Below, in pieces: positions 20,137 to 32,287 of a stretch of 64,000 nt of DNA. Every line of letters begins with the position of its first letter. Position 1 is the stretch's first letter. The notes below the pieces were generated by a model that was not told the origin of the DNA, did no database searches, and saw only the letters and a program-made list of their open reading frames with translations. The stretch is from positions 9,858,001 through 9,922,000 of the forward strand of contig JAPFFF010000001.1 of assembly GCA_039105265.1 (NCBI GenBank), read 5' to 3'. The position numbers were made by a program, and so were the translations under genes. This stretch comes from Tritrichomonas musculus. Lineage: Eukaryota > Parabasalia > Tritrichomonadida > Tritrichomonadidae.

Positions 20137-23100
20137 TTACCATTCGTTAGGAACACCAAGAATCGTAATATTTGGCGGCTTCAAAAACACTCTTGATTGT
20201 AATGGATGGCTCATTTTACCTACTGGTATTTGTCCGATTGGCTTTGGCAATTCAAATGGCATTTTATCCGTTTGGTAGAAGCTGTCAATTGATGCTGGAT
20301 TATCGATAACAATAAGTTTCGGAATTTCTTGTCTTGAAGCGGCATTTGAAGTCACTGCGAGATCTGGAATATCAATGTCTTCGAATGACTTCCTTTCTGG
20401 AAGAGGTTGAGGAGCCTGTAAAGTTGTTTGATCTGGGAATTCAACAAGCTTTCCATCATTAACTTTGACTGACCGCTTTGTAGGAGGTAATTGTGTGTTT
20501 CCAAGTCCAGCACTGCTGAGTAAGCGAAGGCTTCCTGCTGCACTGTGGAATCCCGAAGTTTTCTTCTTTCTCGAAGGAGCAGCTGGAAGGTCAGCTGAAT
20601 GGTGCTTAGTTGCTGATGCATTTGTTAAATCGCCTGGTACTGGCACTTGCAAATTGGCTGTCCCTTGTGCATGTGGCGCCAAATTTGTTGGTGCTGGTAT
20701 ACGCAAATCGGCAGGTGGCTGTGTAGTTGATGTTTTGCTTGCTGGATTTATAAGTGTTGGTGCTTGTTGATTTGGTGCTCCTTGTGCTGGTGTAAATTGA
20801 CTTGATGTATATTGATTTGATGTAACTTGTGTTGGTGCTACTTGATTTGGTGCTACTTGATTTGGTGATACTTGTGTTGGAGTTACTTGTGTTGGAGTTA
20901 CTTGTGTTGGAGTTACTTGTGTTGGAGTTACTTGTGTTGGAGTTACTTGATTTGGTGATACTTGTGTTGGAGTTACTTGATTTGGTGATACTTGTGTTGG
21001 AGTTACTTGTGCAGGTTCTTGTTCATTAGTAGTGGTAGTGGTTGTTATTCCTGCTGAAATAGGAGTAGCCTTTATATCAGGCGGTGGAACAATGTAGTTT
21101 GGAGGTGGAATGAAAACTGGTGGTGGAGATATGCCTGAACTCAAACTTGGAGCCTGAGCCTTTTCCGTATTTTGAGTGTTATTGTAGGGTTGGTTGCCAA
21201 GAACTGTATCTTGTGTAACACTCACTGTTTTCTCAACAGTATATTGTGGTGCCGATGGCTCTTGTAGAACTGGTTGTTGTTCTTGCTGTAGCTGAATTTG
21301 ATCTTGCTGATTGAGTTGTGGAGGAGGGATAACTGTGATCTTCTCTATTAATGGAGGCTGCTCTATGGATTGGGTTTGAACTTGCTGTGGCTGTGCTTGC
21401 GCTTGAGATTGGTATTGTGGTGGTGGAATGAGATGTGGCGATGATGTTTGTTGAGCTGAAACAGTTTCAGCTGGATTTGAAGGTGCAATTGGCTGAATTG
21501 GAACTGGCGCTGGAATGAATGGCTGACTTGTAAATGCAGGTGGAAAATTCAAATTGTTACCAGATGTGCCTGTTTCTGATGGTGGAGGAACGAAGAAAGC
21601 AGAACTACTTGTATCAGCGCTTCCTGAACTAACTGGAAGTAGTGGAGGTGGAATATTTGCTGGTTGCTCAATACTTTTATCTCTTGGCTTAATTGTAGAC
21701 TGAAGTAGAGGTTTAATATCAGTAACTTCACCTGTTTGCTTAGGAATGTTAATATCAGATCGAAGAGAAGGAAGCTCTGGTGCATTTTCTTCATATTCAA
21801 TATTTCCATGGGATACAAATCTATTCAATGTTTTAGAGAAATCTCCTCTATGAGATTGCTGTGGCTCTAGACTTTGCTGTTGCTGATCAATGGAAAGTGC
21901 ATTTTGAGGTTGGATTCCTTGCTGAATTAATGGATTATGTTGTTCTTGAGAAATAAATTGAGGAGTGTTTTGCAATTGATCAAATTGTGGTTGATTAAAT
22001 TGTTGTTGAGAAAACTGGTGGTTGGAATTTTGCTGATCAAACTGGTAAACATTAATTTCGGGTTGCGGAATGAATTGAGGATCTTGATTAAAAGCAAATT
22101 CTTGTTGAAATTGAGGAGTAAAATCTTGTTGATCAAATTGTTGATTATCAAATTGCTGATTATTATATTGTTGATTATCAAATTGCTGATTATCAAATTG
22201 CTGATTATCAAATTGTTGATTATCAAATTGCTGATTATCAAATTGCTGATTATCAAATTGTTTAAACTGTGGTGTTTGATCGAATTGCTGTTGGAATTGG
22301 GGTGATTGATCGAATTGCTGTTGGTCATATTGCGGATTTGGCTCAAATGACTGGAACTTAGGAGTTTGGTCAAATTGTTGTTGGTCGAATTTATTGGATT
22401 GATCGAAATTCTGTTGATCAAAATTCTGTGTTGCATTTTGAGCACCTATATTATCAAATTGTTGTTGCGAATCATATTGTGGTTGATCAAATTGTTGCTG
22501 GTCAAATTGCTGTTGATCAAATTGTTGAGTATCGAACTGTTGGGCATCAAATTGCTCATTTTGATCATAAACTGGTTGCTGATCAAATTGATTAAACTGT
22601 TGAGTATCATATGTTGTTGTAGCATAAAGATCATCCAAATTCTGATTTCCAATTATTGTTCCGAAACCGAAACCAAAATGACCAGTTTGTGTAAGATCTC
22701 CATCATAAGTAGTATCTTGATTCAAGTAAGCGTAACTTTGATCATTTTGATTATTTGGATCTGCAAGGAAAGTTGGCTGGAATGTGTCAAGGGTGGCTCT
22801 GTAACGTGGCATTCTATCAGGAATAGATAAATATCTTTGATGATATGCTTCAAGTGTTCTTAATAAAGTTTTATGAGCAATTGCGCATAAAGTTGGCATT
22901 GAACTTTTCTGGTTTTCTTTCTTGAGTCCAAATGTATCATAACGCCCTTCATCTAAAAATGTTTGTGGATAACATTGTCCAAACCATTGATAAACTTTTG
23001 GATCATAACTAGTGCCCATGAACTTGCAGAAATAGAATTGACGGCAAGAATCCAAAATCTTGTCGGATTTAAGACGAATTAGACTCTGAAATTCATCATA

Positions 23101-24990
23101 ATGAGAAGGATTGATTACCATTGAAAGATCGGAACCAAAAAGACGGTTCAAATCTTTGAAAGGACGGCCAACAGCATCAATGTCAAGGTTGCACACATCT
23201 CTATAAAAATCGAAAAATCGTTGTTGATCATTTATGCTAGTATCGTCAAATGATACGTCATTAAGTGTCCTTTGAACTTTCAAGTAATCAACTAGGGCAA
23301 CTGTATCCAATTCAGTAATTTTTTGGCCATCAAGTCTAAGAATATGCAAATTCATTAAAAGCTCAATTGATCGTAATAAAGATTTGAGATTTCCACTGAA
23401 GTTTGTTTCTGAGCTTCCGCCAACAGAAATACCAAGAAGTCCTTTATCAGAAAGTTGGTAAAGAAGATTGTAAAGGTCATCTGCTTGTTGTGAATTGAAG
23501 ATACGGTCAATTTGAAGATATTTCAGTTTTGTCCCATTGAAGAAATATTTAGCAAAATTGTTGATATCTTCATTGAATAGATGATTTCCACTCCAATCAA
23601 GTTCACAAAGTGAACTAAGTGGTGGGAAAGAACTGAGGCTTGAGTAAAAGTTCCTCCAATGAGAATCAGGAAGCTTAATGTCAGCCAGTCGAATTGCAAA
23701 TTGGGTTCTTGCGGTTGATAATGTTTTGAAAAGTGATTGAAGTGAATTAAACGTGAAATTGCAATTGCTTAAATTAAGGCAATGTACCATTCTAAGCATC
23801 TTGAAGTCATCTGGAAGAGGCTGAGTCATATCTTGACCAGACAAATTAATTTCAGATAAAAGTAGATAGTTCTGGAAGTTGTTGATACCGTAATGAATGG
23901 GTTGTGACCAATTTGATATTGATAACTTCATTATAAAACGGCAATGCTTGAGAAGTGCTTTGATACTTTCGGGAACTTGATCTTCGTATAATTGACTTGA
24001 ACTAACATTGTTGATTTCAAATGATTCCATTTCTTTAAATGGCCTACATTGGGTAACAGTATCAAAAAGCGATTTCCAACCAGAATTTGTCAAAGAGTAA
24101 TTAATGAATGATAAACGAGAAATCTCACCTGGATATTTGCCGAGTTGAGTAAATAATCTCTCGTTAATATCATCGCTAAAGTTACAATTTTTGAATATAA
24201 GGTTTAATGGCCGATAGCCATGTGTATTTTCCATTCTGAGTTGCTCAGGAATAATATGAGAATACCCCTCCATAATAATTGTTTGAGCTTTAAATCCATG
24301 CTTGATAAGATGATGAAGGAATCTGCAAACAAAGTAAGGTGAAAAGTTATTTAATCTGAGAATTTGTATATGCTTAAAGGTAAAGATTGGATATAATAAG
24401 TTTTTCACTGTAGGTGGAGCAATGCAGAATTCATCCAACGTTAATGTGACATGATGCGTTGGAGAAAATTTATTAAAGACATCGAGAATACGTCCTTGAG
24501 GAATAAAACTCCTTTTGCTGCACATAGCAATATAACGAAGCGTTATTATTGAAATATCTGGTTGAATTAATAAGGTTGGTGCTGGAGGGGTATATGGAAA
24601 ATTAGTTAGTTCTATTTGATATACTTGTTTCATATCCTTGAAAAGGAGTTCGCGTGATGATAAAATTGCACTAACAGCGTCTTCACAGTGCTCGCAATGA
24701 ATGTAAAGAGACTTTGATCTGGTGTAAATTTCACATTGAGTTTTATCTTGGTAATCAATCTTAGTTATATCATATGTTGAAATAAATTGTGATAGTTTGT
24801 ACTTCTTAGAAAGACTGATTGGACGAATAAAGTAAACGCCACACAAGTTGATATAGATGACAGCACTTTTAGACTTTTTTTTATCATGACAAGGCATCGA
24901 GCCTTGCTCAATAAAAAGAGGTGGTGTAAGAGGATGAAATATATTTGGTAAAGCTCTAACGACTGACTCTTTAATGTGAATGCCTGTCAT
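20137..24990 (-). CDS. CARMIL-like leucine-rich-repeat protein with Gln- and Pro-rich tail
   Basis: 1617 residues. Residues ~1-125 look like a PH-type fold. Residues ~150-640 are leucine-rich repeats with recurring L-x-x-L-x-L-x-x-N/C (for example LNLSNCNFT and CELDWSGNHL). Next is a helical segment, then a long disordered tail: residues ~790-1000 are QFDNQ / QFDQ repeats, and a later stretch is VTPTQ / VSPNQ repeats with PPP motifs. PH + LRR + helical + Pro-rich tail is the CARMIL plan (actin capping-protein regulation, membrane-proximal). A weak capping-protein-interaction-like stretch (LLQSTIKPRDK) is seen but does not match the consensus fully. The two repeat blocks are coded by 15-bp minisatellites at about 22140-22270 and 20870-21010. 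The frame is open throughout. Function is inferred from architecture. Confidence 0.75.
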   Translation of the reverse strand: MTGIHIKESVVRALPNIFHPLTPPLFIEQGSMPCHDKKKSKSAVIYINLCGVYFIRPISLSKKYKLSQFISTYDITKIDYQDKTQCEIYTRSKSLYIHCEHCEDAVSAILSSRELLFKDMKQVYQIELTNFPYTPPAPTLLIQPDISIITLRYIAMCSKRSFIPQGRILDVFNKFSPTHHVTLTLDEFCIAPPTVKNLLYPIFTFKHIQILRLNNFSPYFVCRFLHHLIKHGFKAQTIIMEGYSHIIPEQLRMENTHGYRPLNLIFKNCNFSDDINERLFTQLGKYPGEISRLSFINYSLTNSGWKSLFDTVTQCRPFKEMESFEINNVSSSQLYEDQVPESIKALLKHCRFIMKLSISNWSQPIHYGINNFQNYLLLSEINLSGQDMTQPLPDDFKMLRMVHCLNLSNCNFTFNSLQSLFKTLSTARTQFAIRLADIKLPDSHWRNFYSSLSSFPPLSSLCELDWSGNHLFNEDINNFAKYFFNGTKLKYLQIDRIFNSQQADDLYNLLYQLSDKGLLGISVGGSSETNFSGNLKSLLRSIELLMNLHILRLDGQKITELDTVALVDYLKVQRTLNDVSFDDTSINDQQRFFDFYRDVCNLDIDAVGRPFKDLNRLFGSDLSMVINPSHYDEFQSLIRLKSDKILDSCRQFYFCKFMGTSYDPKVYQWFGQCYPQTFLDEGRYDTFGLKKENQKSSMPTLCAIAHKTLLRTLEAYHQRYLSIPDRMPRYRATLDTFQPTFLADPNNQNDQSYAYLNQDTTYDGDLTQTGHFGFGFGTIIGNQNLDDLYATTTYDTQQFNQFDQQPVYDQNEQFDAQQFDTQQFDQQQFDQQQFDQPQYDSQQQFDNIGAQNATQNFDQQNFDQSNKFDQQQFDQTPKFQSFEPNPQYDQQQFDQSPQFQQQFDQTPQFKQFDNQQFDNQQFDNQQFDNQQFDNQQFDNQQYNNQQFDNQQFDQQDFTPQFQQEFAFNQDPQFIPQPEINVYQFDQQNSNHQFSQQQFNQPQFDQLQNTPQFISQEQHNPLIQQGIQPQNALSIDQQQQSLEPQQSHRGDFSKTLNRFVSHGNIEYEENAPELPSLRSDINIPKQTGEVTDIKPLLQSTIKPRDKSIEQPANIPPPLLPVSSGSADTSSSAFFVPPPSETGTSGNNLNFPPAFTSQPFIPAPVPIQPIAPSNPAETVSAQQTSSPHLIPPPQYQSQAQAQPQQVQTQSIEQPPLIEKITVIPPPQLNQQDQIQLQQEQQPVLQEPSAPQYTVEKTVSVTQDTVLGNQPYNNTQNTEKAQAPSLSSGISPPPVFIPPPNYIVPPPDIKATPISAGITTTTTTNEQEPAQVTPTQVSPNQVTPTQVSPNQVTPTQVTPTQVTPTQVTPTQVTPTQVSPNQVAPNQVAPTQVTSNQYTSSQFTPAQGAPNQQAPTLINPASKTSTTQPPADLRIPAPTNLAPHAQGTANLQVPVPGDLTNASATKHHSADLPAAPSRKKKTSGFHSAAGSLRLLSSAGLGNTQLPPTKRSVKVNDGKLVEFPDQTTLQAPQPLPERKSFEDIDIPDLAVTSNAASRQEIPKLIVIDNPASIDSFYQTDKMPFELPKPIGQIPVGKMSHPLQSRVFLKPPNITILGVPNEW
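20830..21012 (-). repeat. 15-bp coding minisatellite (VTPTQ/VSPNQ units)
   Basis: Tandem ACTTGTGTTGGAGTT and variants (ACTTGATTTGGTGAT), in frame with the CARMIL-like gene and encoding pentapeptides. About a dozen units, several identical, so copy number is likely variable between strains. Confidence 0.9.
22131..22260 (-). repeat. 15-bp coding minisatellite (QFDNQ units)
   Basis: Tandem TGATTATCAAATTGC / TTG units in frame, about nine copies, within a longer degenerate QFDQ region extending to about 22600. Confidence 0.9.
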
Positions 24991-27229
24991 TTTCGATGGT
25001 AAATTAAATAATACTCTTTTAAAAAGTCATTTTCAATATAGAAATTTTTTTAATGTAATTGAAATATCTTTGTTTGAAAATATCGAATATCTCGTTGTAT
25101 TAATGGTAATAAACTTATATTTTTAAATTATATTTCAATTATTATTTAACACATATAGAATTTATGTGTGATTCGTATTTATATTATATATATATTAATG
25201 TATTTGGAAATATGTTTATGAAGATTAAAAATGAATGGTTTTTTTGATGGAAATGGGATTTCCATAATTAGGAAAAAAAATAAATCATTTTTATATTTCC
25301 TATTTTGTAAACTGTTTAACAATTTAAAAATATCTGTTATTTAGCGAATAAAAACAATTTATACCAAGTTACATAGGGAATTTTGTAAGTCATAATATCT
25401 AACAAAAAGTTTCTTGGCCAACACCCTAATAAAAAAAAATATCTTATTTTATTAAAAATAAGGATAATAATAATAGTGTTTTCTATAAATTAGATTGCTT
25501 TATTTATATTGAAAAAGTATTTTATTGTGTATTTAAAAACTTTGAATTCTTTTCAATTTATATCAAAACAAAAAAAAAGGTATTAATAAATGAAAATAAT
25601 ATGAGCATACATTGCTTATAATGTTTCAATTCTTTTTTGAAGAGATTCTCATAAACAAATATAAAATCTTTGAATTAAACATGTTAAACCCTCACTTGTT
25701 TTTCAGAAAAAGTCGAACTTTTCCAATGGAAAAGTGAATTTTGATCATGTCTACTTTGAATTTTTGAATTTGATCAAAACTTATGAAATTTTGATAATGC
25801 GGTTTATGGCAATTCATCTGTATATAAAATGACTTCTTTTCTATTATATAGAAGTTAAGTGAAAACAGATTTTTTGTCCATTGGAAAAGTTAAAAACAGA
25901 TCATTTCATATTAAATGATTTCATATTATGAAATTCATAAATTAGAAGGGGTGAAGCTTTTCGACCGTTTACTTGTTTTAATTCCTTAAATACTTCATAT
26001 CAATTAAAATAGAAAATTTAAATAAATAATTTATAGTTGGTTGACAAAAAAAAATTTTTGCCAAAAATTTTTTGGACAAAATCTGTTTTCACTTAACTTC
26101 CATATAATAGAAAAGAATTTGGATTTTAAAAAGCCAAATTATTAAAAAATATCTGTGAAAAGTGTATATCTATTTTATCTTTTGATAATTTAAAATCATA
26201 ATAATCAACAATATAAATAGAATTGAAGAACAAAGTTTTTAATATTTTATCTTTTCTTATTAAGATAAAATTAAACTTTGTTTTTTAATTTTCTTAGAAT
26301 TGAATGATTCTAAGAATTTTTTTCAAATATTGAATGATTTATTTTTTACACGTGTAAAATAAATATTATTTTATCGTTAAAGGATATCCTTTTCATATTA
26401 TTAAATATTTAAATAAAGCATAAAAAATAGATTTTTATAAATTTTTAATAATATGATATATTTATAAATCTACGATTAACAATCATTTTTCTTGCATTAT
26501 TTTAAAGTAAAATTATAATAAATATCTAATTGCAATATTTTGTGCAGTTTATTCAATTTTTATACAGCTATTTTGGTTTATTCAGGCAAAATATGGTAAA
26601 AAACAATCTTTTCTGATTTATACATTTATATTAGTTGATTTTGAGTCATATATCTTATTTTACTCTATTTAATAAGTATATTTTGAAAGTTAAAAAGATA
26701 TCGGCTCGACGGTCCCATCTACAAATTAAGTTAAAGTTTTGACCGTTGATTTATGGCGTACAATTGTATTTTCATATATTTTCTATCATATAATATACAA
26801 AGTGCTATTCTAAATATTATAAATCAGATAAAATTGATTAAATATATTTTTAATTTAAAGTAAATCGTGTTTTAATAAATTGTATAAGCATTCAAATTTG
26901 AATATTAGCATTACTATTCAATTTTTTTTTCAATACTATATATTGAATAGATTCTCAATATATTAAATGCAACATATCACTATGATAAAAACAGATGTAA
27001 CTTAAAAAATAAATGAGAACTATTTAAAATTAAAAATATTTTATATTATTAAAACTAATATAAACATATATATATTAAAAAGAAAAAATAAAAAACTGAT
27101 ATGTTAAGGGTGTAGTTGGATATGCTTTTGATTGAGAGAGTTATAGAAAAAAAATTGTATTCGTATAGAATATTTTGAGAGAGCTATTCAAATTAATTGA
27201 AAGACCATTCAAAATGATCCAAAAAAAAA
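24991..27229. other. AT-rich spacer with a MITE-like fold-back
   Basis: No credible ORF. It contains the inverted repeat listed at 25836-26115. Poly-A/T tracts are common. Nothing else recognisable. Confidence 0.5.
25836..26115. mobile_element. ~280-bp MITE-like element
   Basis: 25836-25878 (including GAAGTTAAGTGAAAACAGAT and ending near TTTGTCC) is repeated inverted at 26074-26115 with few differences (~40 bp). The interior is non-coding. Target duplication not clear. Confidence 0.6.
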
Positions 27230-28089
27230 AAAGGTCGTACAACTGAATTTTAACAGTAAAACTCAATGATTGGTTTGTTTAAACTAATTATATTTTATTA
27301 TAATAATAATAATCAGTTTTATAAATATTTGCATCGTACAAAATTCAAATTAAAATAAAAACTAAAAGGATATAAGTATATATTAAATTTTCTTCAGAAA
27401 ATAAATTTGAGTATTTTATCTCAATTTATTTTAATTATTTTTGATAAGAATTTTATAACACCTTATAAAAATTTAGAATAGCGATAACTTTTTATATAAT
27501 TCATTCTAATCATTAATTCTTTTGATATCTTTTTATATGCTTTTAAAACATTAAGTGTTATATAAAAATAGTTATTATTATTGAAAAAAAAATTAATTTT
27601 TTAGCTAAAAATGCAGAAAAAGTGAATTTGTTGAATTATTAAATGATGATTTTAAAAAAATTGGACGTTACAGGAGCCAAATGAAAAATACAATTTTATT
27701 TATATGCATTTACTTTCTAATATATTTGAATTTCAATCTAAATCAAATGTCAGTTTTTTCTAAAAATGAAGATTTAGTTGATTGGTTTCATAAATATAAA
27801 AAGTCTAATATTTCAGTTAATGAAGGATTTCGTCAAAAAGTAAAATATTATTTGTATAACGCATAGTATACCCATTCAAATGACATCTATATTTTTTAAA
27901 TGATGCAAATATATAAGAAATCGATATATATTGAATTTTAATTAAAGTCTTTATTTCAACCATTACATTTTATAATATTGGATATAAAATATATAAATTA
28001 TATATTATAATTATTAATTAAATTATTTATTAAGATAAATATAAATTTATTTAAATTTATTTTTTATTCAATTTAGTTGTACGACCTTT
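27230..28089. mobile_element. putative ~860-bp element with short inverted termini
   Basis: AAAGGTCGTACAACTGAATT at 27230 recurs inverted as AATTTAGTTGTACGACCTTT at 28070-28089 (one or two differences in ~18 bp). The interior is AT-rich. It contains a 61-residue ATG frame (27681-27866) with a hydrophobic N-terminus and a charged end (DLVDWFHKYKKS), which could be a remnant or chance. Confidence 0.45.
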
Positions 28090-29849
28090 AAAAAAAAGCA
28101 TTTTATATGATCACAAAAGAAAAATGGTAACTAACCAAATAAGCAATTGTTCGTAAAATAATCTGAATTTTATTTTCATCAAAAGAACTTCTAGAAAGAA
28201 TGAAAATTTAATAATTTCAAAAAAATAAAAAATGCATGGATTTGGTTATGCTTTATTTAAAGAGAAAAATCAAAAAGAGTAAAAACAAAGTATACATACA
28301 TAAATAACTGATTATTTCCAGCTTAATGGATCAATTAATATACGACTAAAATCGTTAGCCATGAAATTAGAGCCATTTAAAAAAAGATCGCTAAAAAAGC
28401 TAAATCTTCATAGGTTCCGATCAAAATAAAAGTTTGTAAAGTATATTCAAGTATAAAATTGAATAATTAATTACTACATCCGCCAAAAACGTCGATAGCA
28501 TTTAAAGATATCATTTCGATTTTGAGGTTTTTAATATAAAAAAGTGATCTTTTGTTCCAAATGAATTCATAAAACCATGCACTTGTTGTTGCACGGGTTT
28601 ATTTGCAATATAAGGGCTAGAATTTGTGGAATAAAAAAATAAAAATTTTGATAAAAAAATATTGATAGGATTTTATTCAATATTTTAGTTTTTGTATATA
28701 TTTTAATAATGATAATTAATTTCTATTTATAAAGTATTTATATGATATATATATATTGAATAAACATTATAATAATGATATAAAATAATTTATTTCATTT
28801 ATTAACTAATATATTAACATTTATATTTATTCGGAAGTTTAGAATTAAAAAAATCTTTCAATATTTTGAATTAATTCAAATTTCCAAAATCAACTCTATT
28901 TGCAATATCTTTATATTAATAAATTAATTCAATTATTAATGTCATATATAAATTCAGACCATAATATAACACATAAATATAATTTATAAATGAATAAATA
29001 TAAATTATATTAAAAATTATTTGGAATATATAAAATCTATAATTTTTTAGTACAAAAAAATATATTCAATTTTTTTGATATAGCTCATAAAAAGTGATTT
29101 TCATCCTACTACTCCCTTAATGAAAATCAACGAATGCTATTTTTTAGCATAATTTAAAAACTCTCTTTACTGTAATCACATTCTTTTGTATATGTTTAAA
29201 ATACAACTTGTGATACCAAATAGTTGACTACAGTTGTCAACGAAGAAGTCAAACTATTTATAATCATAATAATAATGGTAATAGTCATCCTTTCCAAATG
29301 AAAATCTGATGGCGATAAAAGAAAATCTGACAATTATAAAGATAAATATGAGAATTATGATTGCATTTAGTAGGTTATAGCTGTAATGATGGTAAATTTA
29401 AGGATCGCAATTGTAATTTGCTGATTTCTGTCGTTAATTTAAGAACTACTAGTGTAAATATGATAGTATCTATTGCAATTTGTGAAAGATGCACTAAATC
29501 TGAAGATCATGGATGAGATAATTTTGCTGATATTATAAAGCCAAATGCAATTACTGTAATTAATTGGGAAAGCCAGTAATTCTGAAGATAAGAGAACCAA
29601 GCCTGAGGTTGTAATTAGAATTTCATTAATCTATAATAATTTAGATAGATCAAGATATTAATTCTGAAAACTCATAGAAAAAGTGAAGAAGAATATGATG
29701 AAAACATGAATATCTCGGCCAATATAAAATATTATAAACAAAATTTGTAATTATTGTTTATTATATTATTTATAATGATTATTTGTTGCTGTTACGAACG
29801 TAATGTTAAGTGAATATTATTTTTTATACTGATGAAATAATTGAATGAT
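28090..29849. other. AT-rich spacer, possible decayed coding remnants
   Basis: No intact ORF. About 28330-28500 on the minus strand reads as broken coding-like sequence, and 29220-29640 has a loosely repetitive Asn/Asp-coding look with many stops. Neither is assignable. Confidence 0.3.
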
Positions 29850-30590
29850 TCATGAATCTTTTTCAGTTGCCGATTTAGTATTATTTAAGATTGGTGAAGG
29901 AATATATCTGTTAATTTGCTGCCGTGTATGTAATGGTGGGCTCAGATGACTAGGTAAGATTTGAAAATTAATATTTTGAGAATAGTTGTAATTGAAAAAT
30001 GGACGAGGCTGCGATTTAGTAATTAAAGGTGGTGTAATTTGTATATTATTTGGGAATTGAAGTTGTGGATTAAGATTAATCAAAGATGATTTTGGTGGTT
30101 GACTTATTGATCTCTTATTGATTCTTTTTAATGCGTTTTGGTCCATTATATTTTGTGAATTCTTTCTCTTTCTATTACTGCAGTTGATAAAAATATTATA
30201 TATAAATAAATTGGGATCACTTTCTTTTGGTGCTTGTTCTTTTTTATTTAATGTAAAACCAAAAAGTTTATTTGTTATAAGCATTGCATTATCTTTAAAT
30301 GCCTCAATAGCTCGATATATATATGAGATTATTATACTATTTATTTCCTCTGAATATTTTTTGACTAACACACTTTTTAAATGCGACTTTAGCTTTTTCT
30401 TCCGTAGAGTTGATTCCGATTTTTGGGGACATTCACTTCTTTTATTTGTATAATATATGTTGCGCGATGTTATATTAACGCCCGCAAGAGTTCCTTGCTG
30501 ATATAAATCACAATCATCATTTTTTCTGTGATTTTTAATTAAGTATTCATACCATTCTGGGTTTCCCTGTCCAGTGAGGTGAATAGCCAA
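29850..30590 (-). pseudogene. 5'-truncated ORF of unknown function
   Basis: About 246 codons, open but with no ATG near its 5' end. The first ~10 codons (to about 30562) are read from the inverted repeat of the adjacent element, and a stop lies upstream. The remaining protein has a basic, helical N-terminal half (KKKLKSHLKSVLVKKYSEE) and an Asn/Pro/Gln-rich C-terminal half (for example PPLITKSQPRPFF), possibly nuclear. No family recognised. The element insertion appears to have removed the original start, so it is probably a broken host gene unless transcription starts within the element and uses an internal ATG. Confidence 0.5.
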
Positions 30591-31603
30591 GTTTGACTTT
30601 TTGAGGCATTTCTCGTTATATCATATGGACAGCAGACCGTTTTATTGTATTCAAAAAAAAATGTAAAGTTATGAATTATTTGTGAAAAAATGTCCATTAA
30701 AATCTTATGGACATTTAACTTTTTTCCTCCTCCAATATTTTTGAATAATACAATAGATGCAAAATTTAATAAAAATTTGGTCTTTCTTTAACAAAATAAA
30801 AAAACATTCAAAAAAATATCTACATTGAAATATTTCAAAAAAAAATATCTACATTTATATCATTTTTCAAAGTAATAAAATAAAAATATCTCAAAAAGTT
30901 TATACTACAATCTTTATTAAATTCAAAAAATAAAGAATATCTTTAACATTTCTAAATTTAATAATATAAAAAAACAATATTTTATTTTTTAAAACATTAT
31001 AATTCAATTATAAATATGAATTGTACTCTAAAATAAGCAGAATTGAAAAACAATAATCATTGCAATCTTTTCAAGGTAAAACTTAATTACATGTGATATT
31101 TTCTGTCAATATTCTCTATCAGTAAATATGACCAATCGATTAATCACATTGATCTAGAATAATAACAATAATCGAACAAAATTTATTAAAAATATAATTT
31201 CAAAAGATTATTTTAGAAATGAATTTATAAAACAAATAAAGATTGAATATAATTGGTCAAGCCAAATAAATTGAAAGATTTATTCAACTTTTCTTAATAA
31301 CAAAATAATTTTTTATTTTTTTGGCAATTTATACATTTTATATATTATTATGAAAAATTATTTAATTAAAATTCTATATATTTATTGTGAGACTAGCCTT
31401 GATTGAATGAGTACATTCAATTTTGGATATTTTGGACATTTTCAGAATAAAAATAAACCGTTAAATGGACATTTTTTCTCAAATAATTCATAACTTTACA
31501 TTTTTTTTTGAATACAATAAAACGGTCTGCTGTCCATATGAAATAACGAGAAATGCCTCAAAAAGTCAAACTTGGCTATTCACCTCACTGGACAGGGAAA
31601 CAC
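30562..31603. mobile_element. ~1.04-kb non-coding element with ~130-bp terminal inverted repeats
   Basis: The left arm starts GTTTCCCTGTCCAGTGAGGT and continues about 130 bp to ATGTCCATT. The right arm (about 31465-31603) is its reverse complement with few changes. The interior is AT-rich and without ORFs. The bases just outside are similar (TACCAT on the left, TACTAT on the right), perhaps a worn 6-bp duplication. The right end lies 5 bp from the stop of the decayed gene at 31609. Confidence 0.75.
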
Positions 31604-31634
31604 AGATACTATTTTTCAACTTTTTCTAAAGAAC

Positions 31635-32287
31635 TAGACCTTCGGCGGTTATATAAATTACGGTAACTTCACCGTTTTTTGAATAGTTTATTTGAAAAAA
31701 AGGAAAACGGTACACTGAAGACAAAAAAAGGAATTATCCACACGGCAAAACTTTTTGTTTGATTAAATGGTTATCAATATATTCAATCTTATTAAACTTT
31801 TTGTTAACATTTAAATATAACTAAATTTTTTTTGAAAAAAAAAATCTATCGTAATAGAATTAGTTGTATTCATTTTTAATTGAATAAGTTTTAATGTTCG
31901 ATTATCACATAAGCTTTTTTTTTTTTAGATAAAAAATATTTTTTGTTAAGTCTTCTAGAAACGGCTCTTAATTAGCGGTATTATTTATTTTATGATGAAT
32001 TTTTGTATTTTTGAAATAGATTCAACAGAAGAAGTAAAAAATACATGAAAGTTGAAGAATCTCTTCTTAACTTTATATATATAAATTTAATTTTTACGTT
32101 TGCGTTTTTTATAGTTCAATTGTTATTTAATATAGGGTACAAAGTTCGATTTTCTAATTTCATATTTTTTTAAAAAAAATCCAACCAAATAAATACGGTA
32201 ATTGCTTTTTTTTCTTTTAAACCGTTCTGTGTAAACTACGGTTTGACAACGGAACACCATAAAAACGGCACACGGTCGAAAGGTCTA
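31635..32287. mobile_element. 653-bp non-autonomous MULE-like element
   Basis: Imperfect inverted termini (TAGACCTTCGGCGG on the left; TAGACCTTTCGACCG read inward from the right) lie between exact 9-bp direct repeats CTAAAGAAC (31626-31634 and 32288-32296). Repeated ACGG motifs lie near both ends (about 31660-31710 and 32195-32270). There is no ORF. The 9-bp duplication suggests Mutator-superfamily mobilisation, but the ends differ from the large MULE at 12848. Confidence 0.75.

Noticed and set aside
20465-21029. Plus-strand open frames opposite the CARMIL-like gene
   Set aside because: They are antisense readings of the in-frame repeats, with Leu/Val low complexity and no independent support.
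21927-22830. Asn/Ile- and Leu/Ile-rich frames over the QFDNQ repeat region
   Set aside because: Frame-shifted shadows of the 15-bp repeat within a real gene.
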